A stretch of DNA of 51,659 nt from JAGOUU01 sp964609155 (GTDB taxonomy: Bacteria; Pseudomonadota; Gammaproteobacteria; JAGOUU01), in NCBI GenBank assembly GCA_964609155.1, contig CAZSRF010000011.1, positions 1-51,659 of the forward strand, given 5' to 3'. The stretch's first letter is position 1. The number at the start of each line of letters is the position of its first letter. Positions 17,288-26,062 of the stretch are shown in pieces. Made by a program: the position numbers and the translations under genes. The notes beneath the pieces were generated by a model. That model did not search any database and was not told where the DNA came from. It saw only the letters and a program-made list of their open reading frames with translations.

Positions 17288-17494
17288 ATGGAAAATTTAT
17301 ATAAATGGCGTGTAGTAACTCAATCATCAGACTCCCAGCCTAAGGTCAGAATGCCTTTTGAAATGCGAGAAGTTATAAAACAAAAAGCATTTGAAAACGG
17401 GAGAACATTTAATAATGAAGTTTTAGTGCGCTTAGCAAGAACTCTATACGAGGAAGATGTAATTAATATTAACAGCAAAGGAGAATGTAAATGA
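17288..17494 (+). CDS. Arc/TraY-like DNA-binding protein at the head of the tra operon
   Basis: 68 residues from the ATG at 17288; a TTG 12 bp upstream is in frame but the GGG at 17278-17280 better serves the ATG. PKVRMPFEMREVIKQKAFENGRTFNNEVLVRLARTLYEED is a ribbon-helix-helix of the Arc type. It sits where F has traY, directly before the pilin gene and overlapping it by 4 bp. It is likely to bind the tra promoter and/or oriT. Confidence 0.7.
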   Translation: MENLYKWRVVTQSSDSQPKVRMPFEMREVIKQKAFENGRTFNNEVLVRLARTLYEEDVININSKGECK

Positions 17495-17760
17495 AAATAT
17501 CAACAACGACAAAAGTATTATTTGGTGCAGCATTGCTGGCGCCATTAGCTATGTATGCTGGGGCAGCGGATATAGGCGTGCTAAATGATGCGTATGACAC
17601 TGTAAAGGGTGCAATAGGTGGGCCGATTAAAGGGTTATTAATTGGCGCTGAAATTGTTACTGGTGTCTGGATGTACTCGCAAAGTAAAAATCCAGCTATT
17701 TTATTAGGGATCCCAGTAGTTGCGGCAGTCACAGCTTTAGGCATAGGAGCAATGCACTAA
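17491..17760 (+). CDS. traA: F-type pilin precursor TraA
   Basis: 89 residues. A hydrophobic leader (to about AGA, residue 25) is followed by two membrane helices (PIKGLLIGAEIVTGVWMY and PAILLGIPVVAAVTALGIGAM) joined by a short polar QSKNP loop, the helical-hairpin plan of F pilin. The position between a TraY-like gene and traL supports the call more than residue identity does. No TraQ- or TraX-like pilin-processing gene is seen in the window. Confidence 0.8.
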   Translation: MKISTTTKVLFGAALLAPLAMYAGAADIGVLNDAYDTVKGAIGGPIKGLLIGAEIVTGVWMYSQSKNPAILLGIPVVAAVTALGIGAMH

Positions 17761-18044
17761 TGTCAGATCAAAGATATTACATACCAAGATATATTGATGA
17801 GCCATACCGTATAGTTATATTTACTATGGATGAATTGGTATTGGTATTATTGATCATGATGTTTGCATTTACAGTAGGCCACGAACTAATAGGTATCGTG
17901 GCCGCATCTACAATATGCGTACTATATAGAAAATTTAAAGCCAAGGAGTCATCTAGTTTTTTACGACGGTATGTTTACTGGAAATTTAAAACCGGACCTC
18001 GTAACTATATTCCTAGCTCAAAACAAAAAAAATATAAAGGTTAA
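17760..18044 (+). CDS. traL: Type IV secretion protein TraL
   Basis: 94 residues with YYIPRYIDEPYRIVIFTMDE, one or two membrane segments (ELVLVLLIMMFAFTVGHELI) and a basic cytosolic tail, as in TraL/VirB3-like proteins of the inner-membrane complex. The start overlaps the traA stop (TAATG). Confidence 0.9.
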   Translation: MSDQRYYIPRYIDEPYRIVIFTMDELVLVLLIMMFAFTVGHELIGIVAASTICVLYRKFKAKESSSFLRRYVYWKFKTGPRNYIPSSKQKKYKG

Positions 18045-18045
18045 T

Positions 18046-18609
18046 ATGGATATTAATTTGTTCGTTAACAATTTAAAAGAGATGAAGTTACAGCGTAACT
18101 ACTCACTTTGCCTTAATATGTTTTTAGCATTAACACTAGTTATAACCTTGCTGATAGTGCTAAAAAGATCGAATTTACATACCACAATAGTAGTACCAGC
18201 AACGTTAAGTAATACAGTTGAAATAACGGAGAGTGGGGTTGATGAGGCATATTTAACACAATGGACAGAATTTTTAACAGCTCTAAAACTTAATGTCACG
18301 CCAGCAATTGTAAATAAGCAACAAAATACTCTCCTTAGCTACATTGAACCTGGCAAATATGGCGAAATAAAGGCGCATTTAACGCAAGAACAAGAAAGTA
18401 TACAAAAAAATGATATGAGTACAGCGTTTTATCCGCAAATAACTCAAGTGGTAGATAAGAAAAATCTAGTGACCAAAATATCCGGTCTTTTGAGAGTATA
18501 TATAGGCAACGAAGTTAACCAGGAAGTGCAAGCTAGCTATGAATTGCAATTTAAATTCATTGGTGGTCGACTTTTATTGAACAGTTTTAAGGAGGTGTCG
18601 CGTGTCTAA
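18046..18609 (+). CDS. traE: Type IV secretion protein TraE
   Basis: 187 residues from the ATG at 18046, with AAAGG at 18036-18040; a longer in-frame start inside traL is rejected. One N-terminal membrane helix (YSLCLNMFLALTLVITLLIVL) and a periplasmic domain, the VirB8-like inner-membrane scaffold; length equals that of F TraE. Overlaps traK by 8 bp. Confidence 0.93.
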   Translation: MDINLFVNNLKEMKLQRNYSLCLNMFLALTLVITLLIVLKRSNLHTTIVVPATLSNTVEITESGVDEAYLTQWTEFLTALKLNVTPAIVNKQQNTLLSYIEPGKYGEIKAHLTQEQESIQKNDMSTAFYPQITQVVDKKNLVTKISGLLRVYIGNEVNQEVQASYELQFKFIGGRLLLNSFKEVSRV

Positions 18610-19285
18610 GAGACTGATATTTATTTTATTGACAATATTTTCATTAACTACTAATGCTGCGCAGTATAAAGATGTAAATAATATGCAAACTATGACTGTG
18701 GATTTATCAATTAAAGATCCGAATATAATATCAGTCAAAAATGATCGTATTAAGCAATATTCCTCAGTTAAGGGAGCAATGGCTGCTAGTATTGACACCG
18801 AGTCTGGCATCCTTAATTTAAAACCAACAGTTATGTATTATGAAAAACCATTTTCCATGATTATTTTTACGGAAAAAGGTCAGCGATATACTTTAATTTC
18901 TAGCCCTAAAAATATTCCAGCCCAGGATATTGTACTCACTAATAATACAATATTGGACCAGTCAAAAGACTTAAATGCTACATACACATATGAAGCGGAA
19001 CTAGCTAATTTAATCAAAGCAATGATCAAGCAGCAAAACATAGAGGGATTTAAAAAAGATTTATTAAACCATGAAACCAATGAGGAAAATACAACATTAG
19101 AGAGCAGATATTCTGGCAATAAAATATCTGGTGAGGTACTGGTTTTTAAAAATAACAAGGATAAGCCACAAAAAATTATGGAGGAGCAGTTCTATTCTCC
19201 CAAAGTGTTGGCGGTTAGTTTAAGTAATGCCTTATTAAATCCTAATGATATAACTAAAGTCTACCGGGTGGTGAGTAATGAATAA
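18602..19285 (+). CDS. traK: Type IV secretion secretin-like protein TraK
   Basis: 227 residues starting from GTG with GGAGGTG upstream. Signal peptide (MSKRLIFILLTIFSLTTNAA), then the beta-rich VirB9-like domain (MTVDLSIKDPNIISVKNDRI). Forms the outer-membrane core with TraB and TraV. Overlaps traB by 8 bp. Confidence 0.9.
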   Translation: MSKRLIFILLTIFSLTTNAAQYKDVNNMQTMTVDLSIKDPNIISVKNDRIKQYSSVKGAMAASIDTESGILNLKPTVMYYEKPFSMIIFTEKGQRYTLISSPKNIPAQDIVLTNNTILDQSKDLNATYTYEAELANLIKAMIKQQNIEGFKKDLLNHETNEENTTLESRYSGNKISGEVLVFKNNKDKPQKIMEEQFYSPKVLAVSLSNALLNPNDITKVYRVVSNE

Positions 19286-20591
19286 ACTAATTAAAGCTAT
19301 TAAAGAACGCGAGTCACATGAGTGGCTCATAGCCGGATTAGTAATTATCTGTACATTAGGCGCTATATTCTATGTGTTTAGCTATAAAGCAGAAGTTAAA
19401 GAGGAGCCAGTGCCCATAGAAAAAAATAGTTTTGCGTCTAGCGCACAACATGGAGATTTGAAATCGTATTTTACGAATCAGATTAATAAAAAGATCAGGG
19501 ACCAAGATACTATTGTCAAAGGTGTTGAAGAAACCGTCGCTAAAGCCTTAGCCGCAAAAGAAAATGAAGTAGCTGAATTAAGAAAATATAATCAAGAATT
19601 ATCAGAGAAATTTGAGGCGCTAAAATCCAAAATAGATTCACATAATAAGAATGATGAAGCAGTGCTTAGTGCGAAAATTACTAATCAGAATTTTGATAAA
19701 GCAGCCTTTGATCCAAATGTAATTCCAGCACACTTTAATCAGGTTAAATTGCCGCCATTATCTAATAATTCTTCTGTAACTTTCGGTGGTTCTGATGAAC
19801 TAGAATTAGTATCAGTAACGTTATCTAGTAACAAACCAAAATTTAAGAATATTAATACTTATGTTCCAGCAGGAACTTATATAAAAGGCGTAGTTACTGG
19901 AGGCGTAGATGCTAGTACTGAGGTTAATGGCGCTAGTAATCAAACCAGAGTAGTGGCTATTAGACTTATTGATAATGGTAATATTCCAGGTGGCTTTAAA
20001 TCCAATCTCAAAGATTGCACATTATTGGCTTCAGCTTGGGGTGTAGCATCCTCTGAAAGAATAGCAGCTCGAGGGGAGCGATTAACTTGTGTTGCTTCTA
20101 CAGGAAATGTATTAGAGACCAATATAGTTGCAGCAATATATGGCGCAGATGGTAGGCAAGATATTCGTGGTCGTATGGTCTATCCTGAAGGCAAATTATT
20201 AACTCGTGCATTTTTAGCCGGATCTTTATCTGGAATTGGTAATGGTGTTGCTAATAGTTTTAGTACCCAATCAATATCGCCACTTGGCGCAACCAGTATG
20301 ATCCCTAATGAGGATGTATTTAAATATGGTGCCGCACAAGGAGTGGGTAAAGGCTTAGATAAATTAGCGGATTATTATATAAAACGCGCAGAACAATTGC
20401 AGCCAGTCGTGCAGCTTGGTAGTGGCAGTCTAGTTACTGTAATGGTACAAAAAGGATTTTATCTAGATGGTAAAGAGCATCAAGAGGAGCTTACGCGAAA
20501 TCCTGAGTCGCCTTTTGAAAAAAACAATACTGAAAATAAACCACAAAACACTGCACAACAAATTCTAGCTAACATCAAGGAGACCTTTTAA
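19278..20591 (+). CDS. traB: Type IV secretion protein TraB
   Basis: 437 residues. N-terminal membrane helix (WLIAGLVIICTLGAIFYVF), a coiled coil (about 85-120; AKENEVAELRKYNQELSEKF), and a VirB10-like beta-barrel domain (VPAGTYIKGVVTGGVDAST, IRGRMVYPEGKLLTRAFLAG) that spans the periplasm to the outer membrane. It links TraK/TraV to the inner-membrane complex. Stop shares a base with the traV start. Confidence 0.93.
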   Translation: MNKLIKAIKERESHEWLIAGLVIICTLGAIFYVFSYKAEVKEEPVPIEKNSFASSAQHGDLKSYFTNQINKKIRDQDTIVKGVEETVAKALAAKENEVAELRKYNQELSEKFEALKSKIDSHNKNDEAVLSAKITNQNFDKAAFDPNVIPAHFNQVKLPPLSNNSSVTFGGSDELELVSVTLSSNKPKFKNINTYVPAGTYIKGVVTGGVDASTEVNGASNQTRVVAIRLIDNGNIPGGFKSNLKDCTLLASAWGVASSERIAARGERLTCVASTGNVLETNIVAAIYGADGRQDIRGRMVYPEGKLLTRAFLAGSLSGIGNGVANSFSTQSISPLGATSMIPNEDVFKYGAAQGVGKGLDKLADYYIKRAEQLQPVVQLGSGSLVTVMVQKGFYLDGKEHQEELTRNPESPFEKNNTENKPQNTAQQILANIKETF

Positions 20592-20977
20592 TGCGTAATA
20601 AAAATATAACGGGATTTGTTTTGTCAATAACCTTCTTACTCAATGGCTGTGAGATGATGAATTCTAGTTATGATTGCCCATTATCTGAAGGTGCATCATG
20701 TATGGCACTTCATGACATGGATGCAGCAGTAACTAGAGGAGAATATCCCAAGAATGTTACCAGCAACAATAAAGAGAGTGATGTTTATGTGCAACATAAA
20801 GATTTAATGCCGGGCACGTATCCAACGCGGACTAAAGATAGGGTTGCTAAAATTTGGTTAGCGCCTTACGAAGATAGTAATGGAAATTACCACGAACAAA
20901 GTAATATTTACACGGTAATAGAAAATTCAACCTGGTCAGGTGCTCCAATTTTCGCACCAAATATTAGGGATAAATAA
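20591..20977 (+). CDS. traV: Type IV secretion lipoprotein TraV
   Basis: 128 residues. Signal peptide with lipobox LLNGC, then the conserved YDCPLSEGASCMALHDM cysteine pair and a GTYPTRTKDRVAKIWLAPYED stretch. An outer-membrane lipoprotein of the VirB7 role that anchors TraK/TraB. Shorter than F TraV. Confidence 0.92.
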   Translation: MRNKNITGFVLSITFLLNGCEMMNSSYDCPLSEGASCMALHDMDAAVTRGEYPKNVTSNNKESDVYVQHKDLMPGTYPTRTKDRVAKIWLAPYEDSNGNYHEQSNIYTVIENSTWSGAPIFAPNIRDK

Positions 20978-20978
20978 T

Positions 20979-23486
20979 ATGATTTCATTGAATCAAGCTG
21001 GTGAAAATATAGCTAATAAATTAGGAGACAATAATACCTATGGTACTAAGCCAATAAGTTTATTTAAAGCGTTTAAGAAGCTTGCTTCGCATTCGCCATT
21101 GGAACATTTATTGCCTTACCAAGCTTACGATAAAACCAGGCAATTATTTCTAAATGATGACTCTATTGGTTTTGGTCTTGAATTGCTGCCACTTGCTGGC
21201 TGTGGGGAAGATGAGATTATTAGATTAGTTGCTGTGTTAAATGAAAAATTGCCAACTAATGGTAATTTACATGTGCAATTAATTGCAAGCAACAAAATAG
21301 GTTCAAAGCTAGATGCATATTACAAAGTTCGTTCTAATTTTAATGAAAGAGTTCAAAAGCTTGCTTTAAAGCGTATGCAGTATTATAAAAAAGGCACTAC
21401 TGAATCTCTTAATAAATTTATGCCCTTATTTATAAGGGATTATAAATTATTTATGTTTTATTCGGAGCCAATATCAAACACTATAGATATACAGTTTGAA
21501 GACATCGATCATTTAAGAGAGACCTGGACTACTTCTCTCTCTTCTATGACATCCTGCCAAAATTTAGATATTAGTGGCTTTATCGCTGTTGTGAAAGAGG
21601 TTTTAAATCCATCAGATGATGTTTACTGGCCAAAACCAAATTATAATGAATTAGATCGAATATCAGAGCAGTTGATAAGTATTGATAGTTCATATGAAAT
21701 TGATGAGGATAAAATAACTTTAAACGCCAATAATAAAAATTACGTTATACAAGCATTTAATACCGAAGGTTTTCCTGAGAAGACCGCTTTATGGCAGACT
21801 TCAGAAAATATAGGTAAATTTTTTGAGTCATCACTACAGTTGTCATGTTCATTTATTATTAACTTACATATAAAAGCTCTTGATAAATCTGAAGGTCAGC
21901 AAAAAGCCCAGAATCAGTTCTTGGTGAACGACAAAAGCGCGCATAGTCCTTTAGCCAGATTAATACCAACACTCAAGAAAGCACATAACGAATGGGCGAT
22001 GCTACGTGAAAATCTAATTGGAAATGAGCGCCTAGTCAAAGCATGTTACCAGGTAACGTTAATATCAGACAAGAAAAATTATAAAAAAGATGCTGCTAAA
22101 TTTAATGATGTAATGGCCTCAAATGGTTGGATGTTAAAGCTAGATAAATATTTACAATTGCCAAATTTCTTACAAAATTTACCGTTTTTAATGACATCCG
22201 GGTTGTTTAAAGATTTATCATATTTTAAAAGATTTAAAACTATGACCATGTTTAATGCTGTTAATATCATGCCACTTGTAGCCGAATGGAAGGGTGTTAG
22301 TAATGCAGATGGTTTGATGTATATAGGTCGGCGTGGACAACTGATCAATTGGAGTAATTTTGGCGGAGATGTTAATAATTACAATATTGCTGTAGCAGCA
22401 ACATCTGGCGCTGGTAAAAGCTTTATGATGCAGGATATTTTAAATAATATTTTAGCAGAAGGAGGAATTGTAAGAATTATTGACATTGGTAATTCATACA
22501 AAAAACAATGCCATGAGGTTAGTGGGCAATATATAGATTTAAAGCCGGGGGTATGTATAAACCCATTCACTAACGTAAAAAGTCTTGAAGAATCGATTAA
22601 CCAGCTAAAGGGTATTGTATGTACTATGGCGCACCCAAATGGAGGTACGACAGATAAAGAAAAACAATTTATCAGTAGAGCAATTTTAAATTCCTTTAAG
22701 AAACATACAAACGCCACCACAATAACCAAGATTATAGAAGAGCTTAAGACCTATAATGATCCAGAAGCGCAAGATTTAACTATTTTATTAGAAAGTTATG
22801 CAAAAGGAGGTCAGTATGAAGGCTTCTTTGAGGGTGACTGTAATATTAATACCAATAATCCTTTTTTGGTGCTTGAATTAAGCTCGTTAAGAGAGATGCC
22901 TGATTTAAGAGCGGTTGTAGTTATAACAATCTTGCAACAAATTAATGAAGAGTTTTATAGTTTACCATTAAATATTAAAAAATTCTGCTTGGTAGATGAG
23001 GCCACTGTACTAATTAAAAAAGATGAGCAAGCAGCAGAGCAGATAGAAGATGGTTACAGAAGAGGTCGTAAGCTAAATGCCGGTTTTGGAGCCATTGTAC
23101 AGTCTACTAATGACTTTCATGATAATCCGGTTGGAAAAACCATAATAGCAAATTCTGCAACCAAATTGTTGTTAGCGCAAGACAAAGATACCTTGAATGA
23201 TTTAAAGAAAAATAGCCTGCTTGAGCTAACTCCATTTGAAGAAAGGGCTTTGCGTAGTTTCGATGCTAGTAATCCTCACTATAAGGAATGCTTAATTAAA
23301 ACAACATCTGGCTCTTGCGTAGTCAAAATAATTGTAGATCCATATAGTAGAATTTTATATTCGACAAAAGGCCCAGAGATAGAAGCAATCAAAAATCTTA
23401 TGTCTGAAGGTAAGACACAAGAAGAAGCAGTCGACGTACTTGCTGATCGAATATTTATGAAACAAGGGGAACAAAATGAAGCTTAA
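20979..23486 (+). CDS. traC: Type IV secretion ATPase TraC
   Basis: 835 residues from the ATG at 20979 (AGGGA 8 nt upstream; a longer in-frame start within traV is unlikely). VirB4-type ATPase: Walker A ATSGAGKSFMMQDI near residue 477, DIGNSYKK, and Walker B CLVDEATVLI near 671, followed by GRKLNAGFGAIVQSTNDF. It energises pilus assembly and transfer at the inner membrane. Overlaps trbI by 11 bp. Confidence 0.95.
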   Translation: MISLNQAGENIANKLGDNNTYGTKPISLFKAFKKLASHSPLEHLLPYQAYDKTRQLFLNDDSIGFGLELLPLAGCGEDEIIRLVAVLNEKLPTNGNLHVQLIASNKIGSKLDAYYKVRSNFNERVQKLALKRMQYYKKGTTESLNKFMPLFIRDYKLFMFYSEPISNTIDIQFEDIDHLRETWTTSLSSMTSCQNLDISGFIAVVKEVLNPSDDVYWPKPNYNELDRISEQLISIDSSYEIDEDKITLNANNKNYVIQAFNTEGFPEKTALWQTSENIGKFFESSLQLSCSFIINLHIKALDKSEGQQKAQNQFLVNDKSAHSPLARLIPTLKKAHNEWAMLRENLIGNERLVKACYQVTLISDKKNYKKDAAKFNDVMASNGWMLKLDKYLQLPNFLQNLPFLMTSGLFKDLSYFKRFKTMTMFNAVNIMPLVAEWKGVSNADGLMYIGRRGQLINWSNFGGDVNNYNIAVAATSGAGKSFMMQDILNNILAEGGIVRIIDIGNSYKKQCHEVSGQYIDLKPGVCINPFTNVKSLEESINQLKGIVCTMAHPNGGTTDKEKQFISRAILNSFKKHTNATTITKIIEELKTYNDPEAQDLTILLESYAKGGQYEGFFEGDCNINTNNPFLVLELSSLREMPDLRAVVVITILQQINEEFYSLPLNIKKFCLVDEATVLIKKDEQAAEQIEDGYRRGRKLNAGFGAIVQSTNDFHDNPVGKTIIANSATKLLLAQDKDTLNDLKKNSLLELTPFEERALRSFDASNPHYKECLIKTTSGSCVVKIIVDPYSRILYSTKGPEIEAIKNLMSEGKTQEEAVDVLADRIFMKQGEQNEA

Positions 23487-23844
23487 TTGGGAATATATCG
23501 AAGCAAATATTGGAACCATAACTATATTATCGATTACAGTTATTATTTTATTTTTAATTCTTAATATTGCTTGCATAGGCAGGATCTATTCTTATGATAC
23601 AAAAACTGTTGCTGGTATAGATGTAAACGAAATTATGACGGGCTTTATCAATATTAATAAAGCAAAAAACTTATCGGAGCAAGAAACTAATATACTTGTT
23701 GATCAATTTACTAATCAGTTAACGCGTGTTATCAAAGAAAAAGCTGGTAAGGAGAAATTAATATTTATTCCTCGACAAGCAATTATAGCTGGTGGTAAAG
23801 ATTATACCGAGGAAATTAAACAAGAAGTATTACAGGGATTATAA
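23476..23844 (+). CDS. trbI: F-type conjugation protein TrbI
   Basis: 122 residues: one membrane helix (TITILSITVIILFLILNIA) and a short periplasmic domain (YDTKTVAGIDVNEIMTGFI, ending IIAGGKDYTEEI), as in F TrbI, which influences pilus extension and retraction. Placed between traC and traW as in F. Confidence 0.85.
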   Translation: MKLNWEYIEANIGTITILSITVIILFLILNIACIGRIYSYDTKTVAGIDVNEIMTGFININKAKNLSEQETNILVDQFTNQLTRVIKEKAGKEKLIFIPRQAIIAGGKDYTEEIKQEVLQGL

Positions 23845-24453
23845 ATGAGAATAATTTACTTGCTAGTATTCATCATCCTAAGTATGCCATTGTTGGCAAA
23901 AGATTTTGGCCAGCGTGGGCAAGTATATCCAATTATCGAAACTAATTTTTTAGATTATATTTATCAGAAGCTTAAAATTTATCAAAATACTGGCAAATTA
24001 GATGATCTTAAAATCATGATGCAACAAAAAGTCGAACAGGCAGTTATAAGGCCAAGAGGTATAAATCTAATGCCAGCAGCAAAATTACGGGCAAGAGATT
24101 TTGATCCAAGTTTAATCTTAGACAAGGATATTAAAAACCATGAAGGCCGGTTGATTGCAAGCAAAGGGACAGTGGTTAATCCTCTGTCTTATGTTACGTT
24201 GAGTAAACAGCTGATCTTTATTAATGCTGATAGGGCAAGAGAACTTGAGTTTGCTAAAGCCAAACTCAAAGAAAATATTAATAATAAAATTATTTTAGTT
24301 AATGGCAATGTAAAAGAAGCGAATCAAATAATTGGTGTGCCAGTCTATTTTGATCAAACAGGAAGATTAATTAATAGATTTAAATTAGAGTTCACTCCGT
24401 CAGTTGTTGAACAAAGTGGTGATAAGCTTAAGATAACTGAGGTGGCGTTATGA
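23845..24453 (+). CDS. traW: F-type conjugation protein TraW
   Basis: 202 residues. Signal peptide (MRIIYLLVFIILSMPLLA), then KDFGQRGQVYPIIETNFLDY at the mature N-terminus, diagnostic for TraW, and PLSYVTLSKQLIFINADR. A periplasmic pilus-assembly protein that works with TrbC and TraU. The ATG directly follows the trbI stop; a 4-bp overlap joins it to traU. Confidence 0.93.
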   Translation: MRIIYLLVFIILSMPLLAKDFGQRGQVYPIIETNFLDYIYQKLKIYQNTGKLDDLKIMMQQKVEQAVIRPRGINLMPAAKLRARDFDPSLILDKDIKNHEGRLIASKGTVVNPLSYVTLSKQLIFINADRARELEFAKAKLKENINNKIILVNGNVKEANQIIGVPVYFDQTGRLINRFKLEFTPSVVEQSGDKLKITEVAL

Positions 24454-25448
24454 AAACCACAAAATTTATCTTATGGTTAATCATCAGTCTATATAGTATG
24501 AATGGCTTGGCCATCAATTGTACTGGTAATTTTGTAAATCCAATTACTGATGTTTGTTGGAGTTGTCTGTTTCCATTGACTATTGGCAGTGCCAAGGTGG
24601 CCGCGTCAAAAAATCCAGACACTGAAAATCCAGCCTCGCCAATTTGCGCATGTGGTACGCCTGTACCCAGGCTAGGGATTGCAACTGGCTTTTNNNNNNN
24701 NNNGGAGCCATCAGCTTTAGTTGATGTCACTAGAAAACCCTTTTGCTTTGTAAACATGGGTGGTTTAAAGCTTAATATGGGTGCCGAGTATAAGATGGGT
24801 AAGGTTGAAAAAGATCAGGGCATAGGTAAAAGTTTTTATGACGTGCATTGGTATAAATTCCCCCTAATGTATTGGCTAAATTTACTTACCCAAGGCTCTT
24901 GTATGCAGGTTGGAGATTTTGATTTGTTAATGATTTCTGAATTGGATGTAACATGGAGAGATGATGAACTCGCATTTATATTGAATCCAGAAGCTATATT
25001 ATTTGCTAATCCACTGGCACAAGCAGCTTGCTCAGCTGATGCAATTGCAAGCACTACTGGGTTTTTACCACTCTCTATGCTTTTTTGGTGCTCTGGCGCC
25101 CAGGGAATAAATTACCCGCTAAGTGGATCTGTACAAAATCACATTGGCGGTGTACAAGCATCAGTGCTACTTACACAAAGAATGGCTTTTAAATTGCACC
25201 GTGAATTATTAATTTGGGATAGTGTAGGAGTTGATGGAGCAATTTGTGAACAATACCCAATGCCCATCATGCCTAAGCATAGGTATAGATATCAAGCAGT
25301 AAATCCAGTAGCTAGCACCTCAAAGCTTGGTGGCTGCAAGCCGTTTGGATATTCTACAGCACTGTGGGAAGCAGGGCATGAATTACCAGTTAAAGGGGAA
25401 GATTTTGGTTATTTGGTCTGGAAGAAAAGGAATTGTTGCGCATGGTGA
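24450..25448 (+). CDS. traU: F-type conjugation protein TraU (contains assembly gap)
   Basis: 332 codons as written, interrupted by 10 Ns. Signal peptide, then INCTGNFVNPITDVCWSC with the conserved cysteines, DVTRKPFCFVNMGG, YDVHWYKFPLMYWLN, ANPLAQAACSADAIAS and the terminal FGYLVWKKRNC. All match TraU, a periplasmic Cys-rich protein needed for DNA transfer. Family members read G-[FY]-W-E-P at the gap, so only one base (a G completing Trp) is probably missing. 10 and 1 leave the same frame, which explains why the frame survives. Confidence 0.95.
   Translation: MKTTKFILWLIISLYSMNGLAINCTGNFVNPITDVCWSCLFPLTIGSAKVAASKNPDTENPASPICACGTPVPRLGIATGFXXXXEPSALVDVTRKPFCFVNMGGLKLNMGAEYKMGKVEKDQGIGKSFYDVHWYKFPLMYWLNLLTQGSCMQVGDFDLLMISELDVTWRDDELAFILNPEAILFANPLAQAACSADAIASTTGFLPLSMLFWCSGAQGINYPLSGSVQNHIGGVQASVLLTQRMAFKLHRELLIWDSVGVDGAICEQYPMPIMPKHRYRYQAVNPVASTSKLGGCKPFGYSTALWEAGHELPVKGEDFGYLVWKKRNCCAW
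24694..24703. other. Run of 10 Ns (assembly gap) inside traU
   Basis: Ten undetermined bases between GGCTTTT and GGAGCC. The flanks encode GF and EPSALVDVTR; homology predicts a single missing base. Confidence 0.98.
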
Positions 25449-26062
25449 AATTAATCTCAATACTAATATATTTTTTATGCCTTAATGCTAGCTTCGCATT
25501 AGATATTGATCATCAAGAGTTAAAAAATATAGAGCAGCTGGCACTTAATAAAGCTCAAACCCATACCAATGAGATAGAGCAGCATGTTGCTAATATAAAT
25601 AAATTAGCAGATAAAAGCATATTAGATAACAAGCAATTTATAAGTGAACAAAAAGCCAAACTAAAGCAGGCTTTTAATCAGCAAGGCAAACCAAAAAATG
25701 ATGCTCAAATTTTAGTATTTGTTTCATTTTCAATGCCAAAAGAGTCGCTGAAAAGTCTCTTAATTCAAAGTTCACAATATAATGCCGCTATTATAATTCA
25801 AGGACTTATTGATAACTCTTTACCTAAAACATTAAGCAAAATGTCCGATCTTATGAAAGAGACTAATAATAAAGGTGGCCTGCAAATTGATCCAAATTTG
25901 TTTGATGAATATAAAATAAGTAGCGTGCCTGCAATTGTACTTACTCAAAGCGAAGAGGAAAACAATTTTGATGTAGTTTATGGTCTGGCCAATATTAAAG
26001 ACGCGCTTGAATTTTTTGCATCTAATAAGCTACATGTTGGGAACAGGGAGGTTATAAAGTAA
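25442..26062 (+). CDS. trbC: F-type conjugation protein TrbC
   Basis: 206 residues from the ATG at 25442, overlapping the traU stop (an upstream TTG is possible). Signal peptide (MVKLISILIYFLCLNASFA), a helical region with coiled-coil character, then the thioredoxin-like domain with ILVFVSFSMPKESLKSLL, the TrbC hallmark, and YKISSVPAIVLT. Periplasmic partner of TraW in pilus assembly. Confidence 0.92.
   Translation: MVKLISILIYFLCLNASFALDIDHQELKNIEQLALNKAQTHTNEIEQHVANINKLADKSILDNKQFISEQKAKLKQAFNQQGKPKNDAQILVFVSFSMPKESLKSLLIQSSQYNAAIIIQGLIDNSLPKTLSKMSDLMKETNNKGGLQIDPNLFDEYKISSVPAIVLTQSEEENNFDVVYGLANIKDALEFFASNKLHVGNREVIK

Noticed and set aside
17469..17744. 91-codon minus-strand frame over traA
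   Set aside because: Mirror of the pilin gene; no ribosome-binding site, and antisense to a conserved operon.
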